A stretch of 64,000 bases of DNA from an uncultured bacterium (lineage in GTDB: Bacteria > Planctomycetota > JAJSAM01 > JAJVHW01): positions 186,001-250,000 of the forward strand of contig CALKVK010000031.1 in assembly GCA_937996235.1 (NCBI GenBank), in the 5' to 3' direction. Below are positions 15,562-23,239 of the stretch, one piece after another; the stretch's first letter is position 1; each line of letters opens with the position of its first letter. The notes under the pieces are model-generated. The model was given only the letters and a program-made list of their open reading frames with translations, did no database searches and was not told the DNA's origin. The position numbers and the translations under genes are program-made.

Positions 15562-16440
15562 CTACATCATCAACTGCGCGCTCCGAACCGCCTCAAACAG
15601 CGCGGACCCTGCGTAGGACGCGGCAACGCTGGCCAGGAACCCCAGCACTTTGTCGCGGAGCCTGGGGTCGCGCTGCGTCGCGGCGTAGGCGTACGCCGTG
15701 GCAGCGTTCGGCGCGACGCCCGGCTCAGCCGCCTTCGCCAGCAGGTCCAGGGCCTGCGCGTTGATCTCACCCTGCGCGCGTAAGTGCTCGATGAGCGCAG
15801 CGAGGGCTGCGGCCGTGCCAGCGTCCGCGTTCACGGTCGCCGTGCCGCCGTTCGTGGCGACCGCGCAGCCGTCGCTGGTGTTGATCTTGTCGCCGCTGAC
15901 CTTGTCGCCGCTGACCTTGTCGCCGCCGACGACGTCCCCGACGTGCTGTGCAACTTGAACCGGGGTCAGCGGGCGGCCCGTGCCGAAGCGGTACGTCCGG
16001 CGCGCGGGTCGGAACATGATCTCGTCCGGCCAATGTGGCGCGCGGTGCACCGTGATCGCCCCGGCGGTCGCCAAGTCATCCAGTGCGAGTTCGAACAGGT
16101 CGTGGTCAGCTCGAAGCTCGGCCGGAAGCTGTTCGACGCTGACCTGCTGCGCGCCGCCTCTCGCCTGGCCGTCGATCCACGCGAGCGCGTCCAAGGCGAG
16201 CAGTTGCGCGGCGTTCTTCCCCGCGAGCGACCTACCCGGGCCGGTGACCGTCCATGAGACCGGACCTCCGCTGAACGACGTTACGTAGCCGCGTCGCTGC
16301 AGCGCCGTCAACGCGTGACGGACGCTCTCCTCGTCGAGCCCGGTTCGCGCGGCCAGGTCTCGCGCCTCGAGGCTGGGCCTGCCCCAGCGCCCCTCGAACC
16401 ACCGGAACACCTCCGCCATCGCCCCGTAGTCGTCTGCCAC
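15562..16440 (-). CDS. Winged-helix protein with GDKVS repeats and hydrophobic C terminus
   Basis: 292 residues from a GTG start preceded by GGGAGTGGAG; an ATG lies 7 codons later. Residues about 15-60 form a helix-turn-helix (ARTGLDEESVRHALTALQRR). A second alpha/beta region with YRFGTGRPLTPVQVAQHVG follows. Next come three GDKVS-type units and a Ser/Thr/Asn/Gly stretch that could form a short beta-solenoid, then a helical region and a C-terminal hydrophobic helix (VLGFLASVAASYAGSALF). Similar GGDK/GDK strings link sensor and effector parts in some bacterial conflict proteins. A defence role here is inference. Confidence 0.6.
   Translation of the reverse strand: MADDYGAMAEVFRWFEGRWGRPSLEARDLAARTGLDEESVRHALTALQRRGYVTSFSGGPVSWTVTGPGRSLAGKNAAQLLALDALAWIDGQARGGAQQVSVEQLPAELRADHDLFELALDDLATAGAITVHRAPHWPDEIMFRPARRTYRFGTGRPLTPVQVAQHVGDVVGGDKVSGDKVSGDKINTSDGCAVATNGGTATVNADAGTAAALAALIEHLRAQGEINAQALDLLAKAAEPGVAPNAATAYAYAATQRDPRLRDKVLGFLASVAASYAGSALFEAVRSAQLMM
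15886..15930. repeat. Three tandem 15-base units coding for GDKVS repeats
   Basis: The plus-strand unit CTTGTCGCCGCTGAC occurs twice exactly (15886-15900, 15901-15915) and a third time with one change (15916-15930). The unit length is a multiple of three and the repeats stay in frame in the minus-strand gene, so this is a protein repeat rather than a DNA-level array. Confidence 0.85.
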
Positions 16441-16787
16441 GGCTCCACTCCCGCCGGGACGTGCCGGTGCCCCGGTCTGGGGTGGATCATCGTGGACCGC
16501 AGGGACAGGTCCGGCGTGCGAGAGCCTGAACGGGGCTGCGCAACGGCGGGCGGGGATGCCGAGGGAGCGACCAGCGGTAGAGAAAAGGGGGAATGTGATG
16601 TGGAGTGTGCGGCAGCCACCATTACGGGCTGAGGAGCCCAACCTCGGCGCCTTCACTATCGGTGCCACCGGCGGGCGCGTGGGGCGAATCCGGCGCGGCG
16701 AGGGGGTGCGCTCGTCGCGGACGCGGGGCGCGGCGTCGGGCGGCACGGGTGCCTCTCACGTCCCGCCCGAGCCCTCGGGTGAGCGCC
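16441..16787. other. Gap between GDKVS-repeat gene and Abi-alpha-like gene
   Basis: 347 bases with no convincing gene. A purine-rich stretch (about 16578-16600, AAAAGGGGG) resembles a ribosome binding site before an ATG near 16599. The frame it opens is low-complexity and runs into the convergent gene, so I do not call it. The region probably holds the promoter of the winged-helix/GDKVS gene and the 3' end of the Abi-alpha-like transcript. Confidence 0.4.
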
Positions 16788-17459
16788 CTACGCTCCGGCC
16801 GTGTCCGTGCTCCCGGGGTCCGCAACCGCGCGCATGAACTGCTCGCCGCACGCGGAGAGACCGGCGTGAAGCGCCGCCTCGGGGCTCTTGAGGTGCGAAC
16901 GGTCGTAGCCCTGCCAGGGCGGGGTGAGGAGTCCGAATGCGTCGAGTCTAGCGAGTGCGTCGAGGAGCCCGTCCTCACCGGCCTGTCCGACCACCGCGAA
17001 GGACGTGCCTGGGACGTCTGTCCGTGTGCGCGTCGCGTGCGCGACGCGCGCCAGGACCTGAGCATCCGTGCCGTTCAGCTTGCGCAGGATGTCGACGACG
17101 AACGGGTGCACGGACGACGGCTCAGCGACAGCGTTGCAGAGAAGGTTGCGCCAAAGCCGCCGCACGTCCGGGTCGTCGGCAAGCGCTCCGCCCTCGATCG
17201 CCTGGAGCGCGAAACCCTCCGGCAGAACACGTGGTGAGATCCCGTGCGCTGTCAGCTTGGCTGCGACCTCCTCCACGAACACGATGCGGCGGCGGCACTG
17301 AGCCCGGTAGAGCGTGTCGGCGAGGAGAGCGTCGGCGACCCGGAACGTCTCCGTGCCGGTGATCACGCGACCCAGGTCGCGAACCGCATCCAACACCTGC
17401 GTCGGGATGCCCAAAGCGGTGGAGACCGGGTCCTCTCCCGCGCCAGGTTGCATGCTCAC
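16788..17459 (-). CDS. Abi-alpha / DUF4393-like protein
   Basis: 223 residues. The central region (GGALADDPDVRRLWRNLL, then NAVAEPSSVHPFVVDILRKL and TDAQVLARV) follows the DUF4393/Abi-alpha pattern, in which an acidic segment precedes a conserved Leu-Trp-x-Asn-Leu-Leu and a Val-His-Pro-Phe step before a helix with Leu-x-x-Asp. Family members occur near abortive-infection and other defence genes; their biochemical role is not settled. The GTG at 17459 was preferred because GGAG lies 8 bases upstream; an ATG lies two codons inside. It is the last island gene before the tRNA-Cys. Confidence 0.65.
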   Translation of the reverse strand: MSMQPGAGEDPVSTALGIPTQVLDAVRDLGRVITGTETFRVADALLADTLYRAQCRRRIVFVEEVAAKLTAHGISPRVLPEGFALQAIEGGALADDPDVRRLWRNLLCNAVAEPSSVHPFVVDILRKLNGTDAQVLARVAHATRTRTDVPGTSFAVVGQAGEDGLLDALARLDAFGLLTPPWQGYDRSHLKSPEAALHAGLSACGEQFMRAVADPGSTDTAGA

Positions 17460-17693
17460 GGTCCCATCTCCGCCGCGTCGGCCGCGGCACGCCAGTTCGA
17501 GCCCACGCGCGGAGCGTAGCACCCTGTGCGGACGCGGGTCCTCGGTGAGCCTCGTTTGGTCCGTTGGTTGGTCTATCTCCACCAAACCGGGCCGATTCCG
17601 ACCGATCCTGCACGACGTGCTCGGCGCGAGAGCGGCGCGGAGAGGAGCGCCTGGAACCCTTGATCTTGCAGGGTTTCAAGCCTGTCCGCGCGC

Positions 17694-17767
17694 TGGAGGC
17701 GGCACCCGGATTCGAACCGGGGATGACGGATTTGCAATCCGTTGCCTTACCACTTGGCCATGCCGCC
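17694..17767 (-). tRNA. tRNA-Cys (GCA)
   Basis: The reverse strand folds as a full tRNA: acceptor GGCGGCA/TGCCGCC, a D-arm with AAGTGGTAAGGC, anticodon stem GGAT/ATCC with loop TTGCAAA (anticodon GCA), and T-arm CCGGTTCGAATCCGG. The short variable loop is normal for Cys. The 3' CCA is encoded (TGG at 17694-17696 on the plus strand). Its 3' end faces the island genes at lower coordinates, the usual orientation for an integration target. Confidence 0.97.
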
Positions 17768-17995
17768 TCGGCGCGGTCGCGCGGTACGCGGGCCGGGCGG
17801 CGGCGGGATGCGCAGCCGCGGGGCGGACGGGTCCGACGCGGGCTCCGGACGCGGCGCGGGGCCGCTCCGGGACCGCGGGGAAGTATCGACGCGCGCAGGC
17901 GACGGTCAAGATCGCGCAACGGGGGCGCGCGGGCTCGCGGCCGCGTCGCGGCGGCGGCGGCATCCTCGATTCCTGGAGTCCGGGGAGGTGTGCGC

Positions 17996-18001
17996 TACGC
18001 T
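17996..18001 (+). promoter_or_regulatory. Candidate -10 element of the small basic protein gene
   Basis: TACGCT in the context GCTACGCTCTC, 37 bases before the start codon. The same 11-base string precedes selD at 39635-39645. No good -35 box is visible, so this is tentative. Confidence 0.25.
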
Positions 18002-18038
18002 CTCACGCCCTCGCAATCACGCAGGCGGAGACTCGGTC

Positions 18039-18137
18039 ATGGCGAAGTCGCGACGGATCGGCAAGATGGGCTGGCGCAGCAAGAAGGCGAACCACGGGCG
18101 CAAGCCCTGCCGCGGCCGCGACAAGAAGATGCGCTGA
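18039..18137 (+). CDS. Very small basic protein (32 aa)
   Basis: 32 residues, about half Lys/Arg, reading MAKSRRIGKMGWRSKK, then ANHGRKPCRGRDKKMR. GGAG sits 8 bases before the ATG, a candidate promoter is present and a strong hairpin follows the stop, so it looks like a self-contained gene. The composition suggests RNA or ribosome binding, as in very small ribosomal proteins, but I cannot match it to one. Its single cysteine cannot form a zinc site alone. It is too short for many gene callers. Confidence 0.6.
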   Translation: MAKSRRIGKMGWRSKKANHGRKPCRGRDKKMR

Positions 18138-18177
18138 GCCGTGGGCGCGCCGCGAGGCGCGCGCGGCACGACGCACC

Positions 18178-18213
18178 GGACCCCGCGACGCCCGAGACGG
18201 CGGCGCGGGGTCC
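18178..18213 (+). terminator. Hairpin after the small basic protein gene
   Basis: GGACCCCGCG and CGCGGGGTCC form a perfect 10-base stem around a 16-base loop, 40 bases after the stop. There is no T-tract, as with the other putative terminators in this window. The rest of 18138-18442 holds no gene I can support. Confidence 0.55.
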
Positions 18214-18442
18214 GTCGATTCCGGGGCTCGGCGGGCACGCGCGCAGACGCGGGCGCGCAGCGGGTCGGTGCGCGGGTCGGCGACGGGCAGAGTCCCCCAC
18301 GCACGACCTCGGCCGCGCACGCTCGGAGGCTCACGCGCCGAGGCGTGCGGTCACCCGAGGCGCGTCGGGGAGGGCGCACGTGCACGCCCGTGGTCGCGCC
18401 GACGGGAGCGCACGACGACGCCGAGACCGCGCGCGGGCGCGC

Positions 18443-19417
18443 TCAGCGGCGCTTGCGGCCGGCGTACGCCTCGACCGCGGTGTAGCGCTCGGCGCCGACG
18501 CCGAGTCCGCGCAGGACGCCCAGCACCGCGGCGACGTTGCGCATCGACGTGAACCGGTGGATGTCGAGCACGACGTTGGACGACGCGGCGCTGGCGTACT
18601 GCGCCGCGGGGTGCGCGCCGCGCCACTCGTTCCACGCGATCGCGAGGTCGGCCGGGAAGCTCTCGAGGTCCGTGTCGCCGATCGTGATCTCGGGCGTGGC
18701 GTCGTCGCCGGAGAGGTGGACGACGAAGTCGCCGTCGCCTCCCTGCGTGGTCGGGCTCGCCCACAGGCGCAGGACGCGCAGGATCTTCGGCTCCGCGGCA
18801 CTCGCGACGCCCAGGTAGATGCGGTCCGCGCCGGCGTTGTCGGCGACGTCGAACGCATCCTTCAGGTACTGCCACGCCGTGTCGGCGTCGGCGATCAGGA
18901 GCACCGGACGGTCCGCGGCGCGGCGCACGCTGCTGAGCACGCTCTCGCGGTTCGGCAGCGCCGTGGACTTCGCCGACGTGACCCAGAAGAGCTCGCCCTC
19001 GGACGTGAGCTGCAGCCGCACCGCGCCGCTCACCGGGAAGTCGGGGAGGTCGCAGTTGTCGGCGACGCACAGCGTGACGTCGTCGATCTCGATCCGGTCG
19101 GGCTCGCGCGCCGGCGGCGCCGGCGGCGGCTCGACGGTCTTCGGGTCGGGCGTCGGCGGCCGCCCGGTCGCCGGCTCGCCGCCGCTGCGGACGGGGAGCG
19201 TCGCCGGGTCGCCCGAGGCCACGCCGCCGCCGGACGCGGGGTCGAGGGCGGCGCCGTCGGCGGGGAGCGAGGCCGCGGGCGCGGGGACGTGCGGGGCCTC
19301 GACGCGGCCGAGGCGCGTGGAGTAGCTCCCGGACACGGGGATGCACTTCCAGTCGGCGGTCGCGAACGCCAGCCCGACGGCGGCGGCGCCACAGAACAAC
19401 GCGGTCACTCGGCTCAT
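18443..19417 (-). CDS. ExbD/TolR-like periplasmic protein with long linker
   Basis: 324 residues from ATG 19417, with GGAGG 8 bases upstream. The N-terminal hydrophobic segment (residues about 4-20) is a signal anchor. A Pro/Gly/Ala linker of about 80 residues follows. The stretch DRPVLLIADADTAWQYLKDAFDVADNAG matches the second half of the ExbD/TolR periplasmic domain, where an Asp-rich strand leads into a helix ending in Ala-Gly. A C-terminal part of about 130 residues is unrecognised. No ExbB/TolQ partner is adjacent, and the usual helix Asp is not seen, so proton coupling is doubtful. Confidence 0.55.
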   Translation of the reverse strand: MSRVTALFCGAAAVGLAFATADWKCIPVSGSYSTRLGRVEAPHVPAPAASLPADGAALDPASGGGVASGDPATLPVRSGGEPATGRPPTPDPKTVEPPPAPPAREPDRIEIDDVTLCVADNCDLPDFPVSGAVRLQLTSEGELFWVTSAKSTALPNRESVLSSVRRAADRPVLLIADADTAWQYLKDAFDVADNAGADRIYLGVASAAEPKILRVLRLWASPTTQGGDGDFVVHLSGDDATPEITIGDTDLESFPADLAIAWNEWRGAHPAAQYASAASSNVVLDIHRFTSMRNVAAVLGVLRGLGVGAERYTAVEAYAGRKRR

Positions 19418-19531
19418 GGCGTCCACCTCCGCGGACTGACGGTCGGCGACGCACGGCCGCGAACCCGGGCCGCCGAAGTTACCGACCCCGCGAGCCTCCG
19501 CGAACGGAGAAGGCGCGCCCGGGTTCGCGCA

Positions 19532-19548
19532 GCCGCGCTCAGCGCGGC
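19532..19548. terminator. Hairpin enclosing the ABC permease stop codon
   Basis: GCCGCGC and GCGCGGC form a 7-base stem whose 3-base loop TCA is the reverse complement of the permease stop codon TGA (19539-19541). The same design is seen at 40741-40761. Confidence 0.4.
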
Positions 19549-20849
19549 ACGATCTCGCGGCGCGCGAGCAGGCCCCAGCCGAGGAGCACGAACAGGGCGA
19601 CACCCGGCGCGCCGGCGACCGCCGCGCGGCCGAGCGCTCCGCGGGCGACGACGCGCCCGGCGCCGATCTCGGCGCCGCGGTCGAAGACGTCGAGCGGGGG
19701 GACGGCCGCGAGCACGGCGAGCGCCCCGCGCGCGAGCCCGACCTGCAGCAGCGACACGTCGGCGCCGTGGTCGTGATCGTCCTCGTGCGCGTCCTCCTGC
19801 GCGTCCTCCTCTCCGTGCTCGTGCGCCGCGGCGTGCGCGGCCTGCGACCGCGCGTCGCGGCGCAGCACGTACTCGGAGGCGTCGCGCAGCACGTCCTGGC
19901 CCGTGAAGAGCACGAGCGCGGCGAGCACGACGCCGACGGCCGTCGGTGTCCCGAAGCGCGTCGACGCGGCGCCCGCTCCCGCGGCGACGAGGAACAGCAG
20001 CGGCACCAGGCACGCGGCCGCGGTGAGACAGTTCGCGAGGTGCAGCCGCGGCGCCCCGGCGACCTCGATCGACGCGGCGTCGAAGCGCAGTCCCCAGGCG
20101 CCCTCGGGGCGATGCACGGTGAGCGTCGTCGGGAGCCGGTGGTCGAGTCCGCCCGCGGGGAGGCGCGCCCGCACGGGGCGTCCGGGCGTGAACGGGACGA
20201 CGACGTCGGCCTCGGGCGGCCTCCGCGGCTGCTGCAGCGTGACGCGGAACTCCGACGTGCGCTCGAGCTCGCCGCCCTCGTTGACGGCCTGCGGCCGCAG
20301 GCGGACGTCGAGCTGCCCCGTCGCGAGCGCGCCCGCCGGGAGCTCGAACGCGATGTCGAGCTCCGGCTCGGCCCGCGTGACCGCCGCCGCCGCCGCGGGA
20401 CCGACGACCACGAAGCCGCGCGGCGCCTCGCGCGCGCGCGTGCCGAGCCCCCCCACCTCCTGTCCGAGCACCGCCGCACCGACACACCCGACGAGCACGA
20501 GCGCCGCATACACGCCGTGACCGAGCACGCCTCCTGCGACGACGGCGAGCCGCGACACGGGCGCGGCGAGGAGCGCCCGCGCGGCCCCGCCGCGCACGTC
20601 GAGCGGGAGCGCCGTCGCGGCCGGCACGGCGGCGACGAGCACGGCGAGCGCGGCGCAGGCGCCGAAGACGATGCGGTCCGCGGCCGCGGCGCGTGCCGCC
20701 GCATCCGTACCCGGCGTCCAGCGCGCGGCCCCGAACCCGACCGCGAACGCGAGCAGCACGAGCCAGCCGAGCCGCGCCGCGTGCGCCTGACGCACGCGCA
20801 GCTCGGCGACCGCGAGGAGGCGTGCCGGCCCGGCGGCGACGCGCGTCAA
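19539..20849 (-). CDS. ABC-2 type permease with His/Asp-rich loop
   Basis: 436 residues from a TTG start that overlaps the ATPase stop (TTGA). Hydrophobic segments lie near residues 20-40, 55-80, 90-115, 255-275, 285-305, 370-390 and 410-430. The middle is a large soluble insert (about 120-250) of beta character. Near residues 330-360 there is an acidic His-rich loop containing AAAHEHGEEDAQEDAHEDDHDHG, which could bind divalent metal. Together with the adjacent ATPase it forms a NosFY/ABC-2-like exporter. Substrate unknown. Confidence 0.7.
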   Translation of the reverse strand: MTRVAAGPARLLAVAELRVRQAHAARLGWLVLLAFAVGFGAARWTPGTDAAARAAAADRIVFGACAALAVLVAAVPAATALPLDVRGGAARALLAAPVSRLAVVAGGVLGHGVYAALVLVGCVGAAVLGQEVGGLGTRAREAPRGFVVVGPAAAAAVTRAEPELDIAFELPAGALATGQLDVRLRPQAVNEGGELERTSEFRVTLQQPRRPPEADVVVPFTPGRPVRARLPAGGLDHRLPTTLTVHRPEGAWGLRFDAASIEVAGAPRLHLANCLTAAACLVPLLFLVAAGAGAASTRFGTPTAVGVVLAALVLFTGQDVLRDASEYVLRRDARSQAAHAAAHEHGEEDAQEDAHEDDHDHGADVSLLQVGLARGALAVLAAVPPLDVFDRGAEIGAGRVVARGALGRAAVAGAPGVALFVLLGWGLLARREIVPR

Positions 20850-21709
20850 GACGGGGCCCCACCGCCCGGCGTGCGGTACGTGTCGAGGAACAGCTCCTCG
20901 ATGCCCATGCGCGCGGGACCGGACTCGACGACCTCGCCGCCGACGCGCTGCACCGCCTGCGCCACGGCCGCGTCGGCCTCCGCGCCGCCGCGCACGACGT
21001 AACGCCGCAGCCCCTCGCGGCGGAGCATCTCGCCGAGGTCGCCCTCGCGCGCGACGACTCCGTTCGCGAGGAGCGCCGCGCGCGACGCGATGCCGCGGAT
21101 GTCGCCGAGCAGGTGCGACGTGACGAGCAGCGTGCCGCCGCGCGTCACGTGCTCGCGGAAGAGCGCGAGGATCTCCTCGCGCACGAGCGGGTCCATGCCG
21201 GCGGTGGGCTCGTCGAGGACGAGCAGCTCGGGGCGCCCGACGAGCGCGACCGCGAGCGCGAGGCGCCGCCGCATACCGTGCGAGAGCTCGTGGACGCGCT
21301 TCTTCGCGGCGTCGTCGAGGCGCACGCGCGCGAGGAGTTCGGCGGCGCGCGCGCGGCGCTCGCCGCGGGGCACGCCGTGCAGGCGCGCGTGCAGGTCGAG
21401 CGTCTCGGCGCACGTCAGGAAGCCGTGCAGCGCGCTCTCCTCCGGAAGGAAGCCGACGCGCGCGCGGGCCGCGGGCTCGGTGGGCGGGAGGCCGAAGAGC
21501 CGCGCCTCCCCCGCCGTGGGCCTGAGGAGTCCGAGCAGGATGCGCAGCGTCGTGGTCTTGCCCGAGCCGTTCGGACCGAGCAGCGCGAAGCTCTCGCCGC
21601 GGCGCACCGCGACGTCGATGCCGCGGAGCGCCGGGAACGTCGCGCGGCCCCAGAAGTCGCGGTACGTCTTCGTCAGGCCGCGACAGAGCACGACGGCGGC
21701 GTCGGACAC
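20846..21709 (-). CDS. ABC-2 type transporter ATP-binding protein
   Basis: 287 residues. Walker A is GPNGSGKTTT, signature ELSHGMRRRLALAVAL, Walker B LLVLDEPTAGMDP, with switch His in VTSHLL. The substituted signature (SHGM instead of SGGQ) and the C-terminal extension of about 70 residues are normal for the CcmA/NosF/DrrA group of exporters. It is coupled to the permease gene by a 4-base overlap. The start ATG 21709 is preceded by AAGGAGA. Confidence 0.92.
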   Translation of the reverse strand: MSDAAVVLCRGLTKTYRDFWGRATFPALRGIDVAVRRGESFALLGPNGSGKTTTLRILLGLLRPTAGEARLFGLPPTEPAARARVGFLPEESALHGFLTCAETLDLHARLHGVPRGERRARAAELLARVRLDDAAKKRVHELSHGMRRRLALAVALVGRPELLVLDEPTAGMDPLVREEILALFREHVTRGGTLLVTSHLLGDIRGIASRAALLANGVVAREGDLGEMLRREGLRRYVVRGGAEADAAVAQAVQRVGGEVVESGPARMGIEELFLDTYRTPGGGAPS

Positions 21710-21778
21710 GGGGTCTCCTTCCGGCAGCCGGGATTATGACGGCGGCCCGGCGGCGGGATCGATCCAATCGACCGCGCC

Positions 21779-22420
21779 GTGCGCTGCCCCCACTGCAAGT
21801 CCTCGATCCGCGTGCTCTGGCGCGCGCCCGACGCCTGCCCGCAGTGCGGCCGCGCGCTGCGCGACGAGGGCGGTCGTCGCGTGCGCGAGCTCGACCAGGA
21901 CTTCGACGCGCTCTCGGCACGGCTCGACGAGCTGACGCGCGAGCGCATCCGCACCGGCACGATCGTCTGCGCGGCGCTGTCGCTCCTGAACGTCGCGGGT
22001 CCGGCGCTCCCGCCGCTCAACGTGATCCTGCCGCCCGTGATCTTCGTGCAGCACGTGTTCTGGGCGCGGCCGCTCGTGTGCGGGCCGTACGCGCGCCACT
22101 TCGGCGTCGCGCGGCGCATGGTCACGCGCTGGCTCTCGCGCTTCTTCGTCGTCTCGATGGCGTCGCTGCACGCGCACGGCGTCGCGGTGCCGGTCGCCCA
22201 GGTGATCGTCTCGCCGCTGGTGTTCCTCGGCACCTGCGTCGCCGTGCGCGCCTACCACCGCTTCCACCTGCGCCGCGAGCGCGAGCGCCTGCCCGTGCTG
22301 CTGGTCGAGAAGGTGCTGCTGGTGCTGGTCGCGCTCTTCGTGATCTGCGCGGGGGTGCTGCTGCTCGTCTTCGCCTCGTGGCTGGGCGACCTCCTGCGCA
22401 GCGTGCTGCCCGCGCGCTGA
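21779..22420 (+). CDS. Membrane protein with N-terminal zinc ribbon
   Basis: 213 residues from a GTG start. The N terminus (RCPHCKSSIRVLWRAPDACPQCGR) has two Cys-X2-Cys knuckles of a zinc ribbon, followed by a charged helix (residues 33-60) and four or five hydrophobic segments (near 62-80, 85-103, 120-140, 148-168, 180-205). No family is recognised beyond the ribbon. It is divergent from the ABC ATPase gene. The next plus-strand gene also pairs a zinc ribbon with membrane helices, so the two may be related in function. Confidence 0.65.
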   Translation: MRCPHCKSSIRVLWRAPDACPQCGRALRDEGGRRVRELDQDFDALSARLDELTRERIRTGTIVCAALSLLNVAGPALPPLNVILPPVIFVQHVFWARPLVCGPYARHFGVARRMVTRWLSRFFVVSMASLHAHGVAVPVAQVIVSPLVFLGTCVAVRAYHRFHLRRERERLPVLLVEKVLLVLVALFVICAGVLLLVFASWLGDLLRSVLPAR

Positions 22421-22531
22421 GTCCTCTCCCGAGGACGCTCCCGGGCGGCGAGACTGAACGCCCGCGGCGGCACGCCGGTTGCCGGGAGGACCGGGACCGG
22501 GCACGACGCGCCGGGCGCAGGAGGACCGACC

Positions 22532-23209
22532 ATGACCGACGGCCTGATGAGCCTGTTCCAGGCAGCCGGACTCGCCGGCGCCAGCGGACACCGCGCGTTC
22601 ATCCCGGCGCTGGCGCTCGGAGCCGCGCACCACCTCGGACTCAACGGCTTCGAGTTGAACCAGCACTTCACGTGGCTCGCCGACCCCGCCGTGATGGCGG
22701 TCCTCGGCGGGCTGACGGTCGTCGAGCTGCTCGCCGAGATGAACCCGGACGCGCCCGAGATCGTGAACCTGGCGATGAAGCTCCCGAAGATGGTCTCGGG
22801 CTTCGTGGTCGTCGCCGCGAGCGTCGGCACCGTGAACGACAGCATGACGCTGATGGCCGCGTCGGGCGTGCTCGGCGCCGGCACGGCGCTGACGGTCGAC
22901 TCGCTGCGGGCGCAGGCGAAGCACGCGGTCCACGACCACGTCGGCGAGGCGAGCGACGGGCTCTCCACGAAGGTGATGGGCGGAGCCGAGTCGATCTGGT
23001 CGGGCGTCCTCGCCGTGCTCTCGGTGGTGCTGCCCGTGGTCGCGGCCGCGGGGCTCCTGCTCATCGCGGGGCTCTGGTGGGGCGGGCGGCGCACGGCGCA
23101 GGCGACCGCCGAGGCGAAGTACGTGCCGTGCCCGTCGTGCAAGGAGCCGCGCCACCCCGAGGCGACCGCGTGCCCGCACTGCCGGTCGGCGATCCCCGCG
23201 GCGTCCTGA
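22532..23209 (+). CDS. DUF4126-like membrane protein with C-terminal zinc ribbon
   Basis: 225 residues with GGAGG before the ATG. The N-terminal part (AAGLAGASGHRAFIPALALG, then WLADPAVMAVLGGLTVVELLAE) fits the DUF4126 family of small membrane proteins with several helices. A last membrane helix near residues 165-185 is followed by a zinc ribbon, PCPSCKEPRHPEATACPHC. The family has no assigned reaction. Family membership is by pattern; the ribbon is plain. Confidence 0.7.
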   Translation: MTDGLMSLFQAAGLAGASGHRAFIPALALGAAHHLGLNGFELNQHFTWLADPAVMAVLGGLTVVELLAEMNPDAPEIVNLAMKLPKMVSGFVVVAASVGTVNDSMTLMAASGVLGAGTALTVDSLRAQAKHAVHDHVGEASDGLSTKVMGGAESIWSGVLAVLSVVLPVVAAAGLLLIAGLWWGGRRTAQATAEAKYVPCPSCKEPRHPEATACPHCRSAIPAAS

Positions 23210-23239
23210 GCGACGGGGACCGCGAGACGGCGGGCGCCT

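Noticed and set aside
15886..15930. Tandem 15-base repeats as a CRISPR or iteron array
   Set aside because: Units are adjacent without spacers, in frame, and code for GDKVS, so they are protein repeats.
16556..16837. Plus-strand frame after an AGGGGG-like site near 16590
   Set aside because: Low-complexity Arg/Gly/Pro product that runs into the convergent Abi-alpha-like gene; no conserved feature.
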